Position numbers and translations under genes: made by a program
Shown: positions 1-9,318 of the stretch, in pieces
Layout: each line of letters opens with the position of its first letter
Numbering within the stretch: the stretch's first letter is position 1
NCBI RefSeq assembly: GCF_000092285.1
Contig: NC_014100.1
Coordinates: forward strand, 62,001 to 126,000
DNA length: 64,000 bases
Direction: 5' to 3'
Origin: Caulobacter segnis ATCC 21756
GTDB lineage: Bacteria > Pseudomonadota > Alphaproteobacteria > Caulobacterales > Caulobacteraceae
Notes under the pieces: model-generated
Seen by the model: the letters and a program-made list of their open reading frames with translations, nothing else
Databases searched by the model: none
Told to the model about the DNA's origin: nothing

Positions 1-1
1 G

Positions 2-19
2 CCGATGAGCGGCGGATGA
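2..19 (+). CDS. moaD: MoaD C-terminus (partial), molybdopterin synthase small subunit
   Basis: Only the last codons are in the window. The frame reads Pro-Met-Ser-Gly-Gly-stop, and its TGA overlaps the moaE start as ATGA. A C-terminal Gly-Gly is the hallmark of MoaD, where the terminal glycine carries the thiocarboxylate used to make molybdopterin. The position directly before moaE fits. The call rests on five residues plus context. Confidence 0.6.
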   Translation, partial: PMSGG

Positions 20-459
20 AAATCGTCCTGACCGACCGGCCGTTCGAGCCGGGCGCGCTGGTGACGGCCTTCTGCGCCGATCGGGCCGAGACGGGGGCCG
101 TGGCGACCTTCGTGGGACTGGCGCGCGCCGAACAGGGCCAGGCCGCGGCGCTGGAGCTCGAGGCCTATCCCGGCTTCACCGAGGCGGCGATCGGCGAGAT
201 CGCGGCCCAGGCCGTCGCGCGCTTCCATCTGCAGGACGTCCAGGTCGTCCACCGCGTGGGCCGTATCGCGCCGGGCGAGGCGATCGTCTTCGTCGCCACG
301 GCCGCCGGCCACCGCCGCGAGGCCTTCGAGGCCTGCGATTTCCTGATGGATTATCTGAAGAGCCGCGCGCCCTTCTGGAAGAAGGAGCACGGTCCGGACG
401 GCGCGCGCTGGATCGAGCCGACGGACCGCGATAGGACCGACGCGCAGCGCTGGGATTGA
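16..459 (+). CDS. moaE: Molybdopterin synthase catalytic subunit MoaE
   Basis: MoaE is the large subunit of molybdopterin synthase. With thiocarboxylated MoaD it adds the dithiolene sulfurs to cyclic pyranopterin monophosphate in the cytoplasm. The 147-residue length is normal. Family features are visible: the early GAVATFVGLAR segment, VVHRVGRIAPGEAIV in the middle, and the lysine-bearing APFWKKE motif near residues 118-124, which corresponds to the active-site lysine region. The ATG overlaps the stop of the preceding moaD end. The moaB start follows within 15 bp and moaC comes after, giving a molybdenum cofactor operon. Confidence 0.95.
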   Translation: MKIVLTDRPFEPGALVTAFCADRAETGAVATFVGLARAEQGQAAALELEAYPGFTEAAIGEIAAQAVARFHLQDVQVVHRVGRIAPGEAIVFVATAAGHRREAFEACDFLMDYLKSRAPFWKKEHGPDGARWIEPTDRDRTDAQRWD

Positions 460-473
460 ACGTGGAGAAACCG

Positions 474-1028
474 ATGTCGGACGCGGGCCTCAAGCCGGGC
501 GGCGGGATCAAGCCGGAATTGCCGTTCAAGCCGGTGCGCGTGGCGGTGCTGACCGTTTCGGACACCCGCGACGAGGCGAGCGACACCTCGGGCCAGATCC
601 TGGTCGAGCGGATCAAGGCCGCGGGTCACGAGCTTGCCGGCCGTGTCGTGGTCCGAGACGACATCGAGCGCATTCGCGATCAGGTCCGCGACTGGATCGC
701 CAGCAAGGCCGTCGACGCCATCGTCACCACGGGCGGCACGGGCCTGACCGGCCGCGATGTCACGGTCGAGGCGCTGGAGCCCCTGTTCGACAAGAAGATC
801 GACGGTTTCTCGGTCGTCTTCCACCTGGTGTCCTACGCCTCGGTGGGCCTTTCGACCCTGCAGTCGCGCGCCACGGCGGGGCTGATCGGCGGCGTCTTCG
901 TCTTCTGCCTGCCGGGCAGCAACGGCGCGGTGAAGGACGGCTGGGACAAGGTGATCAGCGCCCAGCTCGACAGCCGCCACAAGCCCTGCAACATGGTCGA
1001 GCTGATGCCCCGCTTGCTCGAACAATGA
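474..1028 (+). CDS. moaB: Molybdenum cofactor biosynthesis protein MoaB
   Basis: MoaB/MogA-family protein of 184 residues that binds molybdopterin and takes part in its adenylylation or in cofactor assembly. The fold signature is clear: [17 protein letters not shown] near the start, then [12 protein letters not shown] around residue 85, and a late [15 protein letters not shown] segment. I chose the ATG at 474, 14 bp after the moaE stop. An in-frame TTG at 456 and a GTG at 462 also exist, but 456 would overlap moaE. It sits in the moaD-E-B-C operon. Confidence 0.92.
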   Translation: MSDAGLKPGGGIKPELPFKPVRVAVLTVSDTRDEASDTSGQILVERIKAAGHELAGRVVVRDDIERIRDQVRDWIASKAVDAIVTTGGTGLTGRDVTVEALEPLFDKKIDGFSVVFHLVSYASVGLSTLQSRATAGLIGGVFVFCLPGSNGAVKDGWDKVISAQLDSRHKPCNMVELMPRLLEQ

Positions 1029-1041
1029 GGCTTTTGGAACC

Positions 1042-1515
1042 GTGAGCAAGCTCACCCACATCGACGACCAGGGCCGCGCCCGCATGGTCGACGTCTCCGA
1101 CAAGCCGGCCACGGCGCGCGAGGCGGTCGCCGGCGGCTTCGTGCGGATGAGCGCCGAGACCTTGGCGCTGGCGGTATCGGGCTCGGGCCGCAAGGGCGAC
1201 GTTCGCGCCGTAGCCGAGCTGGCGGGCGTGATGGCGGCCAAGAAGACCTCGGACCTGATCCCGCTGTGTCATCCCCTGGCCCTGTCGAAGGTCGAAGTGT
1301 CGGTCGAACCGGCCGAGGGCGGCTTATCGGTGACAGCGAGGGTCAAGACCACCGGCCCCACCGGCGTCGAGATGGAAGCGCTGACCGCGGCGTCCATCGC
1401 CTGCCTGACGATCTACGACATGCTGAAGGCCGCCGAGAAGGGCATGGTCATCGAGGCCGTGCGCCTGCTGGAAAAGACCGGCGGCAAGTCGGGAGACTGG
1501 CTGGCGGACCGCTAG
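1042..1515 (+). CDS. moaC: Cyclic pyranopterin monophosphate synthase MoaC
   Basis: MoaC converts 3',8-cyclo-7,8-dihydro-GTP, made by MoaA, into cyclic pyranopterin monophosphate. The 157-residue protein carries the conserved blocks [13 protein letters not shown] (about residues 70-82), the GVEMEALTA block and the [12 protein letters not shown] block (about 125-140) that form the hexamer active site. It begins with GTG 13 bp after moaB. No moaA is present in the window, so it must lie elsewhere. Confidence 0.95.
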   Translation: MSKLTHIDDQGRARMVDVSDKPATAREAVAGGFVRMSAETLALAVSGSGRKGDVRAVAELAGVMAAKKTSDLIPLCHPLALSKVEVSVEPAEGGLSVTARVKTTGPTGVEMEALTAASIACLTIYDMLKAAEKGMVIEAVRLLEKTGGKSGDWLADR

Positions 1516-1528
1516 GCGGTCTGGGCGT

Positions 1529-1873
1529 CTAATCCCTGGGGCCCGACGCCGGATCCAGAGGCCAGACCTCGACGACGCCCTGCGCCACCGCGCAGGGACT
1601 TTGGGCCGCGATGGCGATCGCGGCGTCCAGGTCCGGGGCCTCGATCAGGGCGAAACCCGCTATCGGCAGATCGGCGGACAAGAATGAGCCCTCCGTCACT
1701 TCCACCTTCGCGGCGTCATGATTTCGCACCTGCACGGGCCTACCCGCCACACCCATGACGTCGCCTTCGCGCACGCGCCGGGCGTCGGCCGCATGCGCGG
1801 CGTCTCGCACCACCTTGGCCGTCCGATCGTAACCGGACCTGTCTCCATAGCCGATGGTGATGAACCGGGGCAT
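1529..1873 (-). CDS. YCII-related domain protein
   Basis: A small cytoplasmic protein of 114 residues with a YCII-like ferredoxin fold. An N-terminal MPRFITIGYGD strand is followed, near the C-terminus, by the family's typical run of an aspartate- and alanine-rich helix (PDLDAAIAIA) and a final strand ending VEVWPL. YCII proteins are often small enzymes or fused to sigma factors, but no reaction can be assigned here. I start it at the internal ATG at 1873 because the 13 extra residues of the longer frame look non-conserved. It lies downstream of the chemotaxis receptor on the same strand. Confidence 0.75.
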   Translation of the reverse strand: MPRFITIGYGDRSGYDRTAKVVRDAAHAADARRVREGDVMGVAGRPVQVRNHDAAKVEVTEGSFLSADLPIAGFALIEAPDLDAAIAIAAQSPCAVAQGVVEVWPLDPASGPRD

Positions 1874-1946
1874 GAGGTCTGAACGCGAAGGTCCAACGGC
1901 GGTTCTCCGCAAGCCCTGGGCTTTCCGCCGTCAGACCGTCGTGGAG

Positions 1947-1962
1947 GGCGGCCAAGGCCGCC
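1947..1962 (-). terminator. GC-rich hairpin after the chemotaxis receptor
   Basis: Perfect 7-bp inverted repeat (GGCGGCC, 2-nt loop, GGCCGCC) just downstream of the MCP stop on the minus strand. There is no T-run after it, so it could be a weak terminator or only a stem. Confidence 0.3.
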
Positions 1963-1969
1963 GCTCGCC

Positions 1970-3769
1970 TTACGCCGCCGCCGCGCTACGAGCCTCGGCG
2001 CTGATCCGCAGTTCGCTCATGCGTTGGGCCAGGCGCGTGGCTTCCTGGGCCAGGGCGTGGCTGGCGGCGGTGGTCTCCTCGACCATGGCCGCGTTCTGTT
2101 GGGTGACCTGGTCCATCTGGGCGACGGCGCCATTGACCTCGGCCAGGCCGCGCGCCTGCTCGGCGGCGGAGGCGGCGATGTCGCGGACCAAGCCGTCGAT
2201 CTGCTGCACCTCGGTGGCGATGGCGCGCAGGACATCGCCCGTGCGGCCCACCCGCTCGACGCCGTGTTCGACTTCCGCCGAGCTGGTGGCGATCAGGTCC
2301 TTGATCTCCTTGGCCGCGTCGGCCGAGCGCTGGGCCAGGGCCCGGACTTCCTGAGCCACGACCGCGAAGCCGCGACCGGCTTCACCGGCGCGGGCGGCCT
2401 CGACCCCGGCGTTCAGGGCCAGGAGGTTGGTCTGGAAGGCGATCTCGTCGATCACGACGATGATCTGGCCGATCCGCGCCGAGGACTTCTCGATCGCTTC
2501 CATCGCGCCGACGGCCTGATCGACGATGTCGCCGCTGGCCCCGGCCGCCTCGCGCGCCCGCTCGACCACCGAGCGCGTGCGGCTGGTCGTCTCGGCGGTC
2601 TGGCGCACCTTGGCGGTGATCTGGTCCAGCGCGGCGGCGGTCTCTTCCAGGCTCGCCGCCTGCTGCTCGGTGCGCCGGGCGAGGTCGTCGGCCGCCACGG
2701 TGATTTCGCGCGAGCCGCCGTGGATCATGTTGGTGGCCTCCAGCGAGGCGGCGATCACGGCCGACAGCTTCTCCACGGCGGCGTTGAAGTCGACGCGCAG
2801 GCGCTCGTAGCCCTCGGGGAAGGTCCGGTTGATCCGATGCGAGAGGTCGCCATCCGACAAGTGGTCGAGCGCCTCGGCCAAGGCGTTGACGACCGCCTTC
2901 TGCACCGCTTCGGCCTCGTCGCGCCGCCGCTCGGCCTCGCGCCGCTCCACTTCCAAGGCGTCCCTCACGTCGGCGGCCTCGAGGTCCTTTTGGCGCGCCT
3001 GAATGGTTTCATGGAAGGTGCGCAGGGCGCTAGTCATCTCGCCGATCTCGTCGCGGGTCTTGATGACCGGAAGCGCGACATTGACGTCGCCGTTGGCCAG
3101 CGCGCGCAGGGCGTTGGTCACCGAATTCAGCGGCAGGATCAGACCTTGGCGCGCGGCGAAGATCAGCAGGCCGGCGAAGATGGCGGAGATCAGGAGCAGG
3201 CCGCCCATGAGGCCCTGGCCCAAAAGGCCCAGCGACTTGGCCTTGTCGGCGTCGCGGGTGGCGGCTGCTTCGATCTTGCCGGAGGCCACCTCCATCTTGT
3301 CCTCGAGCGCCGAGAACTGGGTTGCGAAGCTGGGCAGACGGGCGCGGGCGCTGGCGGGATCGGTGTCGGCGATGGCGACGATGCCGTTCGCGGCGGCGAT
3401 GTAGGCGGCCAGCGGGGCCTTTACTTCAGAGAGGGCCGCGCTGATCGCGGGGTCATCGGCCAGCTGGCCGCCCTCGGCGATATCCTGCTTGAAGGCGGCG
3501 GTGTGCTCGGCCAGATCGGCGCGAACCGCCTTCAGGTCGACCCCGAGCGCCGGATCGCTGGACATGATGGCGCCCATGACGTCGGCGCGCAGGGCGTCGT
3601 GCATCATGTCGCCGTGCATGTGCAGGCGAAGAATTCGAGCCGAGCCTTCGGCGCGGACCAGGGCGGAGTCGAGGCTGTGGGCCACCCAAAGCCCTGTTCC
3701 GGCCGTCGCCGCGCACAGCAGGGCCGCGCCCGCCGCCGCACCCATGACCTTCCGTCCGAGGGACGCCAT
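1970..3769 (-). CDS. Methyl-accepting chemotaxis protein
   Basis: Transmembrane chemoreceptor of 599 residues. The order is: short cytoplasmic start, TM1 (about 8-30), a periplasmic helical sensor region (about 31-185), TM2 (about 187-207), a HAMP domain with the [12 protein letters not shown] and DEIGEM signatures, a second HAMP-like stretch (GDLSHRI, about 310-345), and a long coiled-coil signalling domain. The hairpin tip is complete ([19 protein letters not shown]), so it should couple to CheA/CheW. The C-terminus ends in alanines without an NWETF-type CheR tether. No other che genes are nearby. The ligand is unknown. Confidence 0.93.
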   Translation of the reverse strand: MASLGRKVMGAAAGAALLCAATAGTGLWVAHSLDSALVRAEGSARILRLHMHGDMMHDALRADVMGAIMSSDPALGVDLKAVRADLAEHTAAFKQDIAEGGQLADDPAISAALSEVKAPLAAYIAAANGIVAIADTDPASARARLPSFATQFSALEDKMEVASGKIEAAATRDADKAKSLGLLGQGLMGGLLLISAIFAGLLIFAARQGLILPLNSVTNALRALANGDVNVALPVIKTRDEIGEMTSALRTFHETIQARQKDLEAADVRDALEVERREAERRRDEAEAVQKAVVNALAEALDHLSDGDLSHRINRTFPEGYERLRVDFNAAVEKLSAVIAASLEATNMIHGGSREITVAADDLARRTEQQAASLEETAAALDQITAKVRQTAETTSRTRSVVERAREAAGASGDIVDQAVGAMEAIEKSSARIGQIIVVIDEIAFQTNLLALNAGVEAARAGEAGRGFAVVAQEVRALAQRSADAAKEIKDLIATSSAEVEHGVERVGRTGDVLRAIATEVQQIDGLVRDIAASAAEQARGLAEVNGAVAQMDQVTQQNAAMVEETTAASHALAQEATRLAQRMSELRISAEARSAAAA

Positions 3770-3889
3770 GTCGATTTCTCCGCCTTCGCTTGGTGGTGCG
3801 GAGAATGCGGGATGATCTGCCTAACGGCGCTTAACCACATCGCCCAATCGGCAGTGGCATAGTGTCGCGCCGGCCCGCTGGGCGAGCGT

Positions 3890-4255
3890 TCAGGCGGTGA
3901 CGACCTGACCGTCGCGCACGGCCACCGGCCAGGCTGTCAGGGCCTGACCGGGGCAGGGCCCGGCCACGCAGGCGCCGCCGTCGATCTGGAACAGAGCGCC
4001 GTGCCCCGCGCACAGGATGTAGTCGTTCTCGCGCGTCAGATAGCGGCCGGCGAACCCCGCCAGCGGCCAGCCGGCGTGCGGGCAGCTGTCGACATAGCCG
4101 ACCAGCCTCTCGCCCTGGCGCACGACGAAGCCGGCGAACAGGGCCTCGCCCTCCCGGAACCGGAACCCCTTCGAGCCGGGCGAGGGGATCTCGTCCAGCG
4201 CGCAAAGCGAGGTTCCGGCGACGGGCCGGGCGGGATTGTCTGGATCGCCGCGCAA
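3890..4255 (-). CDS. Rieske [2Fe-2S] ferredoxin-like protein
   Basis: Small soluble Rieske protein of about 121 residues. Both cluster-binding boxes are present: CPHAG in the first and CAGHG in the second, giving the C-x-H and C-x2-H ligand pairs. There is no catalytic domain, so it is probably an electron-transfer ferredoxin or a regulatory Rieske protein rather than an oxygenase. The start is uncertain. A TTG at 4255 lies just past the YciI stop and gives a natural N-terminus. A GTG at 4303 would add 16 residues and overlap the upstream gene by 44 bp. It is the last gene of the tsaD-gpsA-yciI series. Confidence 0.82.
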   Translation of the reverse strand: MRGDPDNPARPVAGTSLCALDEIPSPGSKGFRFREGEALFAGFVVRQGERLVGYVDSCPHAGWPLAGFAGRYLTRENDYILCAGHGALFQIDGGACVAGPCPGQALTAWPVAVRDGQVVTA

Positions 4256-4259
4256 GGCG

Positions 4260-4541
4260 TTAGAGCGCGCCGATCGCCACGCGCCAGGGCCGCACCTCGA
4301 CACTCTCGAACACGCCGGCGGCGGTGAAGGGGTCGTTGTCGGCCTGAGCCTGGGCGGCCGCCAGGTCCTCGGCCTCGACGATCAGCAGCGAGCCGATCGG
4401 ATTGCCGTCGTCGCCCAGCAGAGCGCCGGCCAGCTTCAGGCCTTGCGATTGGTTCAGGTAGTCGAGGTGCGTGGGGCGGGTGGCCAGACGGGTGTCCAGC
4501 GCGCCGGGCTTGTCCTTGCAGATGATGGCGAAGAGGGCCAT
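4260..4541 (-). CDS. YciI family protein
   Basis: A 93-residue YciI-like protein. It starts MALFAIICKDKPGALDTRL, keeps the RPTHLDYL segment with the conserved histidine-aspartate of the fold, then LLGDDGNPIGSLLIVEAED and the DNDPF block near residue 70 that is characteristic of YciI. The family has a ferredoxin-like dimer fold with a putative His/Asp active site, but its reaction is not settled. It sits 15 bp after the gpsA stop, so it is likely cotranscribed. Confidence 0.88.
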   Translation of the reverse strand: MALFAIICKDKPGALDTRLATRPTHLDYLNQSQGLKLAGALLGDDGNPIGSLLIVEAEDLAAAQAQADNDPFTAAGVFESVEVRPWRVAIGAL

Positions 4542-4556
4542 GCGGAGATCCTTGTT

Positions 4557-5555
4557 CTAGAAACCTTCGGACTTCAGCGGGCGCGACAGCAGCCCGGCGA
4601 TGGCGGCGTCGACGGCCAGGTCGCCGTCGAGGATGGCGGCGACCGCCTCGCAGATCGGGACCTCGACGCCCAGCTTGCGCGCCAGGGCCCGGACGGCGGG
4701 AGCCGAGGCCACGCCCTCGGCGACCGACAGCTTCCCGGCCAGGGCCTGCTCCAGTGTCAGGCCCTGGCCCAGGGCCAGGCCGACGCTCATGTTGCGCGAC
4801 TGCGGGCTTGAGCAGGTCAGAACCAGGTCGCCCAGGCCGCAGAGGCCGTTCAGCGTCTCCGCCCGGGCGCCCAGGGCCACGGCGAAGCGGGTCAGTTCGG
4901 CGAAGCCGCGGGTGATCACCGAGGCGTGGGCGCTGCGGCCTAGGCCCTTGCCCTCGACGACGCCGCAGGCGATGGCCAGGACGTTCTTCACCGCCCCGCC
5001 GGCCTCGGCGCCGATCATGTCGCCCGCGACGTAGGGACGGAAGGTCGGGGTGGCGATGGCGTGGGCGATGACGCGCGCCAGCTCCTCGTCGTCGCAGGCG
5101 AGCGTGACGGCGGTGGGCAGGCCTCGGGCCACCTCGCCGGCGAAGCTGGGGCCCGACAGCACCGCGATCGGCGCGTCAGGGATGGTCTCGGCCGCGACCT
5201 CGGTCATCAGCTTTAGCGAGCCCTGCTCGACGCCCTTGGCGCACAGCACGACAGGGACGCCCGCCTTCAGGTGCGGCGCCAGGGCCGCCAACGCGGAGCG
5301 CAGGTGCTGGGCGGGCGCGACGGCCAGGATCAGATCGCAGTCGGCGAGGGCGCTCATGTCGGCGGTCGCGCGGATGGTCGGTTCCAGCGTGACGCCCGGC
5401 AGGAACAGGGCGTTCTCGTGGGCGTCGTTGATCGAGGCCACGACCTCGGTCTCGCGCGCCTGCAGCGTGACCTGAAGCCCGGCGCGGGCGCAGACCTGGG
5501 CCAGGGCGGTGCCCCAGGCGCCGGCGCCGATGACGCCCGCATGGTGGAAGGTCAT
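4557..5555 (-). CDS. gpsA: Glycerol-3-phosphate dehydrogenase [NAD(P)+] GpsA
   Basis: GpsA reduces dihydroxyacetone phosphate to sn-glycerol 3-phosphate, the backbone for phospholipids. The 332-residue protein opens with the Rossmann motif [13 protein letters not shown], has CAKGVE and [19 protein letters not shown] in the middle, and the substrate-binding [17 protein letters not shown] region with the catalytic lysine near residue 190. Its ATG overlaps the tsaD stop as ATGA, so the two are translationally coupled. The longer open frame upstream is only the shadow of tsaD. Confidence 0.97.
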   Translation of the reverse strand: MTFHHAGVIGAGAWGTALAQVCARAGLQVTLQARETEVVASINDAHENALFLPGVTLEPTIRATADMSALADCDLILAVAPAQHLRSALAALAPHLKAGVPVVLCAKGVEQGSLKLMTEVAAETIPDAPIAVLSGPSFAGEVARGLPTAVTLACDDEELARVIAHAIATPTFRPYVAGDMIGAEAGGAVKNVLAIACGVVEGKGLGRSAHASVITRGFAELTRFAVALGARAETLNGLCGLGDLVLTCSSPQSRNMSVGLALGQGLTLEQALAGKLSVAEGVASAPAVRALARKLGVEVPICEAVAAILDGDLAVDAAIAGLLSRPLKSEGF

Positions 5556-6655
5556 GCCTTGGCTCCCTTGCGGCCGTAAGCGTTGGCGGGATTGGCGAGC
5601 GCGGCGGCCTCGTCCAGCGGCCAGCGCGGACGGGCGACGGCGTCGAGGTCGTCGGAGATGCCCAGGGCCAGGCGCTCGGCGCCGGCGAGGGCGATCATCG
5701 CGGCGTTGTCGGTGCAGTAGGCCAGCGGCGGCGCGGCGAAGGAGAAGTCGTTCTTCTCGCAGTTGGCCAGCAGGGCCGCGCGCACCGCGCCGTTGGCGGC
5801 GACGCCGCCGGCGACGACGAAGCGCAGGTCGCCGGGTTCGTGGCTTTCCTTGTAGAGCTTCATCGCCCGGTCGACCCGCTCGGACAGCTGGCGGGCGATG
5901 GCGGCCTGGACGCCGGCGGCCAGGTCGCGGCGCTCGTCGTCGGCGGTCAGGGTCTCGGCGATCCGCGCGGCGGCGGTCTTCAGGCCCGAAAACGAGAAAT
6001 CGCAGTCCTTGCGGCCTAGCAGGGCGCGGGGCAGGGGATAGCGGTCGGGGTTCCCGCCGACGGCCAGCTTCTCCAGCGCCGGACCGCCGGGATAGGGCAG
6101 GCCCAGGCTCTTGCCGATCTTGTCGAAGGCCTCCCCGGCCGCGTCGTCGATCGTGGTGCCCAGGCGCTTGCACGCCCCGACCCCGGCGACCTCCAGAAGC
6201 TGGCAGTGACCGCCCGAAACCAGCAGCAGCAGGAACGGATAGCCGACGTCCGCGCCAAGACGAGCCGAGACCGCGTGGCCCTCGAGGTGGTTGACCGCCA
6301 CCAGCGGCACGCCGCGCGCCAGCGAGACGGCCTTGCCGAACGCCAGGCCCACCATCACCCCGCCCACGAGACCAGGGCCGGCCGTGGCCGCCACGCCGTC
6401 GAGCTCCTCGAAGCCGAGACCCGCCGAGCGCATGGCCTCCGCGGCGATCGCGTCGATCGACTCGACATGGGCGCGGGCGGCGAGCTCGGGAACCACGCCG
6501 CCGAACGGCGCGTGTTGTTCGAACTGCGTCCCGATGATCGACGACAGCACGCTGACGCTCCCGTCCTCGTCCCGGCGCACGACCGAGGCCGCGGTCTCGT
6601 CGCAGCTGGTCTCCAGGCCGAGGATCGTGAGCCCCGAGGGCTTAAGGGTGGTCAT
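5552..6655 (-). CDS. tsaD: tRNA N6-adenosine threonylcarbamoyltransferase TsaD
   Basis: TsaD transfers the threonylcarbamoyl group to A37 of ANN-decoding tRNAs, forming t6A, together with TsaB, TsaE and TsaC. The 367-residue ASKHA-fold protein shows [14 protein letters not shown] near the N-terminus, the metal-binding NHLEGH motif at about residues 120-126, [11 protein letters not shown], and the late [13 protein letters not shown] glycine loop. It is divergent from hemC with only 38 bp between the starts, so the two promoters must overlap. The gpsA start overlaps its stop. Confidence 0.97.
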   Translation of the reverse strand: MTTLKPSGLTILGLETSCDETAASVVRRDEDGSVSVLSSIIGTQFEQHAPFGGVVPELAARAHVESIDAIAAEAMRSAGLGFEELDGVAATAGPGLVGGVMVGLAFGKAVSLARGVPLVAVNHLEGHAVSARLGADVGYPFLLLLVSGGHCQLLEVAGVGACKRLGTTIDDAAGEAFDKIGKSLGLPYPGGPALEKLAVGGNPDRYPLPRALLGRKDCDFSFSGLKTAAARIAETLTADDERRDLAAGVQAAIARQLSERVDRAMKLYKESHEPGDLRFVVAGGVAANGAVRAALLANCEKNDFSFAAPPLAYCTDNAAMIALAGAERLALGISDDLDAVARPRWPLDEAAALANPANAYGRKGAKA

Positions 6656-6693
6656 TCGGTTGCGGGCCTTTCGCCGCTCCTGTAGCAGCGAGG

Positions 6694-7695
6694 ATGAATT
6701 TCGCTTCCGCAGGTAACGTTCCGACCGTGTCCCGGCAACCTCCCATCCGCATCGGCGCGCGCGGCTCCAAGCTCTCGCTGGCGCAATCTGGACTGATGCA
6801 GGCCCGCATCGCCGCCGCGCTGGGCGCGCCGGCCGGGGCCTCCAAGGAAGAGATCGAGGCCTTCGCCCCGCTGATTCCCATCGTCACCAGCGGCGACCGC
6901 ATCCAGGATCGCCGCCTGATGGAGATCGGCGGCAAGGGCCTCTTCACCAAGGAAATCGAGGAAGCGCTGCTGGACGGCCGCATCGACTGCGCGGTGCACT
7001 CGCTTAAGGACATGCCGGCCGAGCTGCCGCCGGGTCTGGTCCTGGCCGCGACCCCCGAGCGCGAGGACCCGCGCGACGCCTTCATCAGCCACGTCTGCGA
7101 GCGGCTGGAAGACCTGCCCAAGGGCGCGCGCCTGGGCACCGCCAGTCTCCGTCGGCAAGCGCAAGCCCTGCATGTGCGGCCCGATCTCGAGATCGTCATG
7201 CTGCGCGGCAATGTCGACACGCGCCTGGCCAAGCTGGAGCGCGGCGAGGCCGACGCCATCCTGTTGGCGCAGTCGGGTCTCAACCGCTTGGGCCTGGGCC
7301 ACCTGACCAAGAGCTGGATCGACCCCGACGCCTGCCCGCCGGCCCCCGGCCAGGGCGCCCTGGTCATCGAGACGCGGGCCGAGGACATCGGCGCGGCGTG
7401 GCTGGACGCGGTGCGCTGCCGTCCGACGACGATCGCCGTCGCGGCCGAGCGCGGCGCGCTGCTGGCCCTGGAAGGCTCGTGCCGCACCGCCATCGGCGCG
7501 CGGGCGACCCTGGACGGGGCGCGCCTCTCAATGATCGTCGAGGCCCTGACCCCGAACGGCGCCCAGCGCTTCCGCCGTCACGGCGAGATCACCTTGTCGG
7601 GCGGCGACGACGCCGGCGAGGCCCTGGCGCTGGGGTTGAAGCTGGGCGCAGAGGTGCGCGCCGAGGGCGGCGACGCCATCCTGCTGCCGGAATAG
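6694..7695 (+). CDS. hemC: Hydroxymethylbilane synthase (porphobilinogen deaminase)
   Basis: HemC polymerises four porphobilinogens into hydroxymethylbilane in tetrapyrrole synthesis. The 333-residue protein has IRIGARGSKLSLAQ at the start, the VHSLKDMPAELP active-site block, GTASLRRQAQ, and the dipyrromethane-cofactor cysteine in LEGSCRTAIGA at about residue 263. The ATG at 6694 is used here. A GTG at 6727 would remove 11 weakly conserved residues and is a fair alternative. hemD follows after 3 bp. Confidence 0.97.
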   Translation: MNFASAGNVPTVSRQPPIRIGARGSKLSLAQSGLMQARIAAALGAPAGASKEEIEAFAPLIPIVTSGDRIQDRRLMEIGGKGLFTKEIEEALLDGRIDCAVHSLKDMPAELPPGLVLAATPEREDPRDAFISHVCERLEDLPKGARLGTASLRRQAQALHVRPDLEIVMLRGNVDTRLAKLERGEADAILLAQSGLNRLGLGHLTKSWIDPDACPPAPGQGALVIETRAEDIGAAWLDAVRCRPTTIAVAAERGALLALEGSCRTAIGARATLDGARLSMIVEALTPNGAQRFRRHGEITLSGGDDAGEALALGLKLGAEVRAEGGDAILLPE

Positions 7696-7698
7696 GGC

Positions 7699-8385
7699 AT
7701 GGCGAAGGGCGCGCCGGTCTGGATCACCCGCGCCCATCCCGGCGCCGAGGCCACCGCCGCAAAGGTGGCGGCGCTCGGCTTCACGCCGGTCGTGGATCCT
7801 TTGCTGGCGGTCGCGCCGATCGCCGCGTCGGTCGATCTTTCCGGGATCGCCGCTGTGGCCTTCACCAGCGTCAACGGCGTCCAGGCGTTCTCGAAGCTTG
7901 CCGGAGCGCGGGACCTGCCGGTCTTCACCGTGGGCCGCGCCACCGCCTCTGCGGCGAGCGAGGCGGGCTTCTCCAGTGTCTCCAGCGCCGACGGCGATGT
8001 CGCGGATCTGGCGCGCCTGATCGCGGCCGCCCGTCCGGGGCCCGTCCTGTGGGCCGGCGCCCGGGAGCCCGCGGGCGATCTTGTGGCGATGTTGAACGAC
8101 GCCGGTGTCGCCGCGCGCGGCGTGGCGATCTACGAGACGGTTGATCGTCCGCCGTCCGAAGCGACGCTGGCCTTGCTGGATCGGCCCCTGACCGTGCTCC
8201 TGCACTCGCCGCGGGCGGCGCGCGTCCTGGCCGAGATTCTGAGACGTCGGCCCGCCTCCGCCTTGCGAACGCTCTGCCTTTCCGAGGCGGTCGCGGCGCC
8301 TTTGGAAGCGCTCGCCGAACGCGGCTCTGTGGCGTTCGCGCCGCGCCCGGACGAAACCGCGCTGCTCTCCCTGCTCACAGCTTAA
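7699..8385 (+). CDS. hemD: Uroporphyrinogen-III synthase
   Basis: HemD closes hydroxymethylbilane with inversion of ring D. Members share little sequence, and here 228 residues show the usual two-lobe pattern: WITRAHPGAEATAAKVAALG at the start, AFTSVNGVQAF around residue 55, VGRATASAA, then LWAGAREPAGDL and a second-lobe LLHSPRAARVL segment. The 3-bp gap from hemC and the downstream mic60-like and hemY genes match the usual alphaproteobacterial order. Confidence 0.92.
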   Translation: MAKGAPVWITRAHPGAEATAAKVAALGFTPVVDPLLAVAPIAASVDLSGIAAVAFTSVNGVQAFSKLAGARDLPVFTVGRATASAASEAGFSSVSSADGDVADLARLIAAARPGPVLWAGAREPAGDLVAMLNDAGVAARGVAIYETVDRPPSEATLALLDRPLTVLLHSPRAARVLAEILRRRPASALRTLCLSEAVAAPLEALAERGSVAFAPRPDETALLSLLTA

Positions 8386-8428
8386 GCGCAAAGTTGCGCG
8401 GCGCGGCGGCGTGGGGCACGAATGGCGT

Positions 8429-9318
8429 ATGAACGCAGCTCCCGATCCCGCTGAAATCGTCGCCCCCAGCGATCCGGCGCTGTACGCGCGGCGACGCGTG
8501 ATTGGCCCCAGCGTCTGGGTGTGGTTGTTCCTTTGCCTGCTGTGCGCCGTCCTAGGGGCCGGCGTCGCGTGGTTCGGGCCCGCGCTGTTCCCGGTCAAGC
8601 CAGCGCCCGCGCCCGCCGTCGCCCCGATCTCGGCCGCGCCTAGCCCCAAGCCGGTCGCCGAGCGGGTCGCGCCCACGGGGCGGCGCTCCCGCTCGAGAAC
8701 AGCGACGTCGCGCCGGCCGCGCCCGCCGCCGACGTGGAACGCCTGGAAGGGCGGATCACCGTTCTGGAGACCGCCCAGCAGAGCGTGGCGGACGCCGCCG
8801 CCGCCGCTCTGGCCGTGTCGACCCTGGCCGAGGCGGCCGGCGGGTCGCGCCCGTTCTCCGAGGAATTGGCGGGCCTGCAAAGGGTTCTCCCCGGTTCGCC
8901 CAGCTTGCGGGCCCTGGATCCTTTGGCCCGGCTGGGCGCGCCGACCCGCGCGGGCCTCGCCGTCCAGTTCAGCAATCTCGCCGGTCGCGCCGCCAGCGCC
9001 GCGCGCAATCCCGGCGCCGACGCCGATCTCTTCGCGCGCATCCGCTACGCGCTGTCGAGCATCGTCTCGATCCGCCACGTCGGCTCGATCAAGGGCTCGA
9101 CGCCCGACGCGATCCTCGCCCGCGCCCAGGTCCTGCTCGACGAGGGCGACATCGAGGGCGCCGTGGCCGCCCTGGAGGCGCTGCCCGACCCCGCTCGCGA
9201 GGTGCTGGCGCCGTGGTTCGCCGCCGCCAATCGCCGGATCGAGATCGACCGCCACGTGGCCTCGGTTCGCGCCGACGCCTTGGCGGCCCTGTCGCGCATC
9301 GCGCGGACCGCCCCATGA
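8429..9318 (+). CDS. Mic60/mitofilin-like inner membrane protein (frameshifted)
   Basis: Alphaproteobacteria carry a mitofilin/Mic60 homologue between hemD and hemY that organises inner-membrane invaginations and contacts the outer membrane. Here the first part (from ATG 8429) gives a cytoplasmic start, one TM (about residues 27-50) and a Pro/Ala-rich linker. The reading frame then breaks near 8675-8685. The downstream frame continues with a predicted coiled coil (VERLEGRITVLE) and the C-terminal mitofilin region (RIRYALSSIVSIRHVG). Adding one G to the G4 run at about 8677-8680 restores a 296-residue protein. The stop overlaps the hemY ATG. Confidence 0.8.

Noticed and set aside
3813..3832. 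CtrA-like pair (TTAA-N6-TTAG on the minus strand) upstream of the chemoreceptor
   Set aside because: Spacing is six rather than seven and the second half is imperfect. Too weak to call.
2024..3862. 612-codon open frame on the plus strand opposite the chemoreceptor
   Set aside because: It is the antisense shadow of a clear MCP. High GC makes long false frames common here.
8671..8690. Programmed ribosomal frameshift in the mic60-like gene
   Set aside because: There is no slippery heptamer or downstream pseudoknot that I can see, and similar lesions occur in two other unrelated genes.
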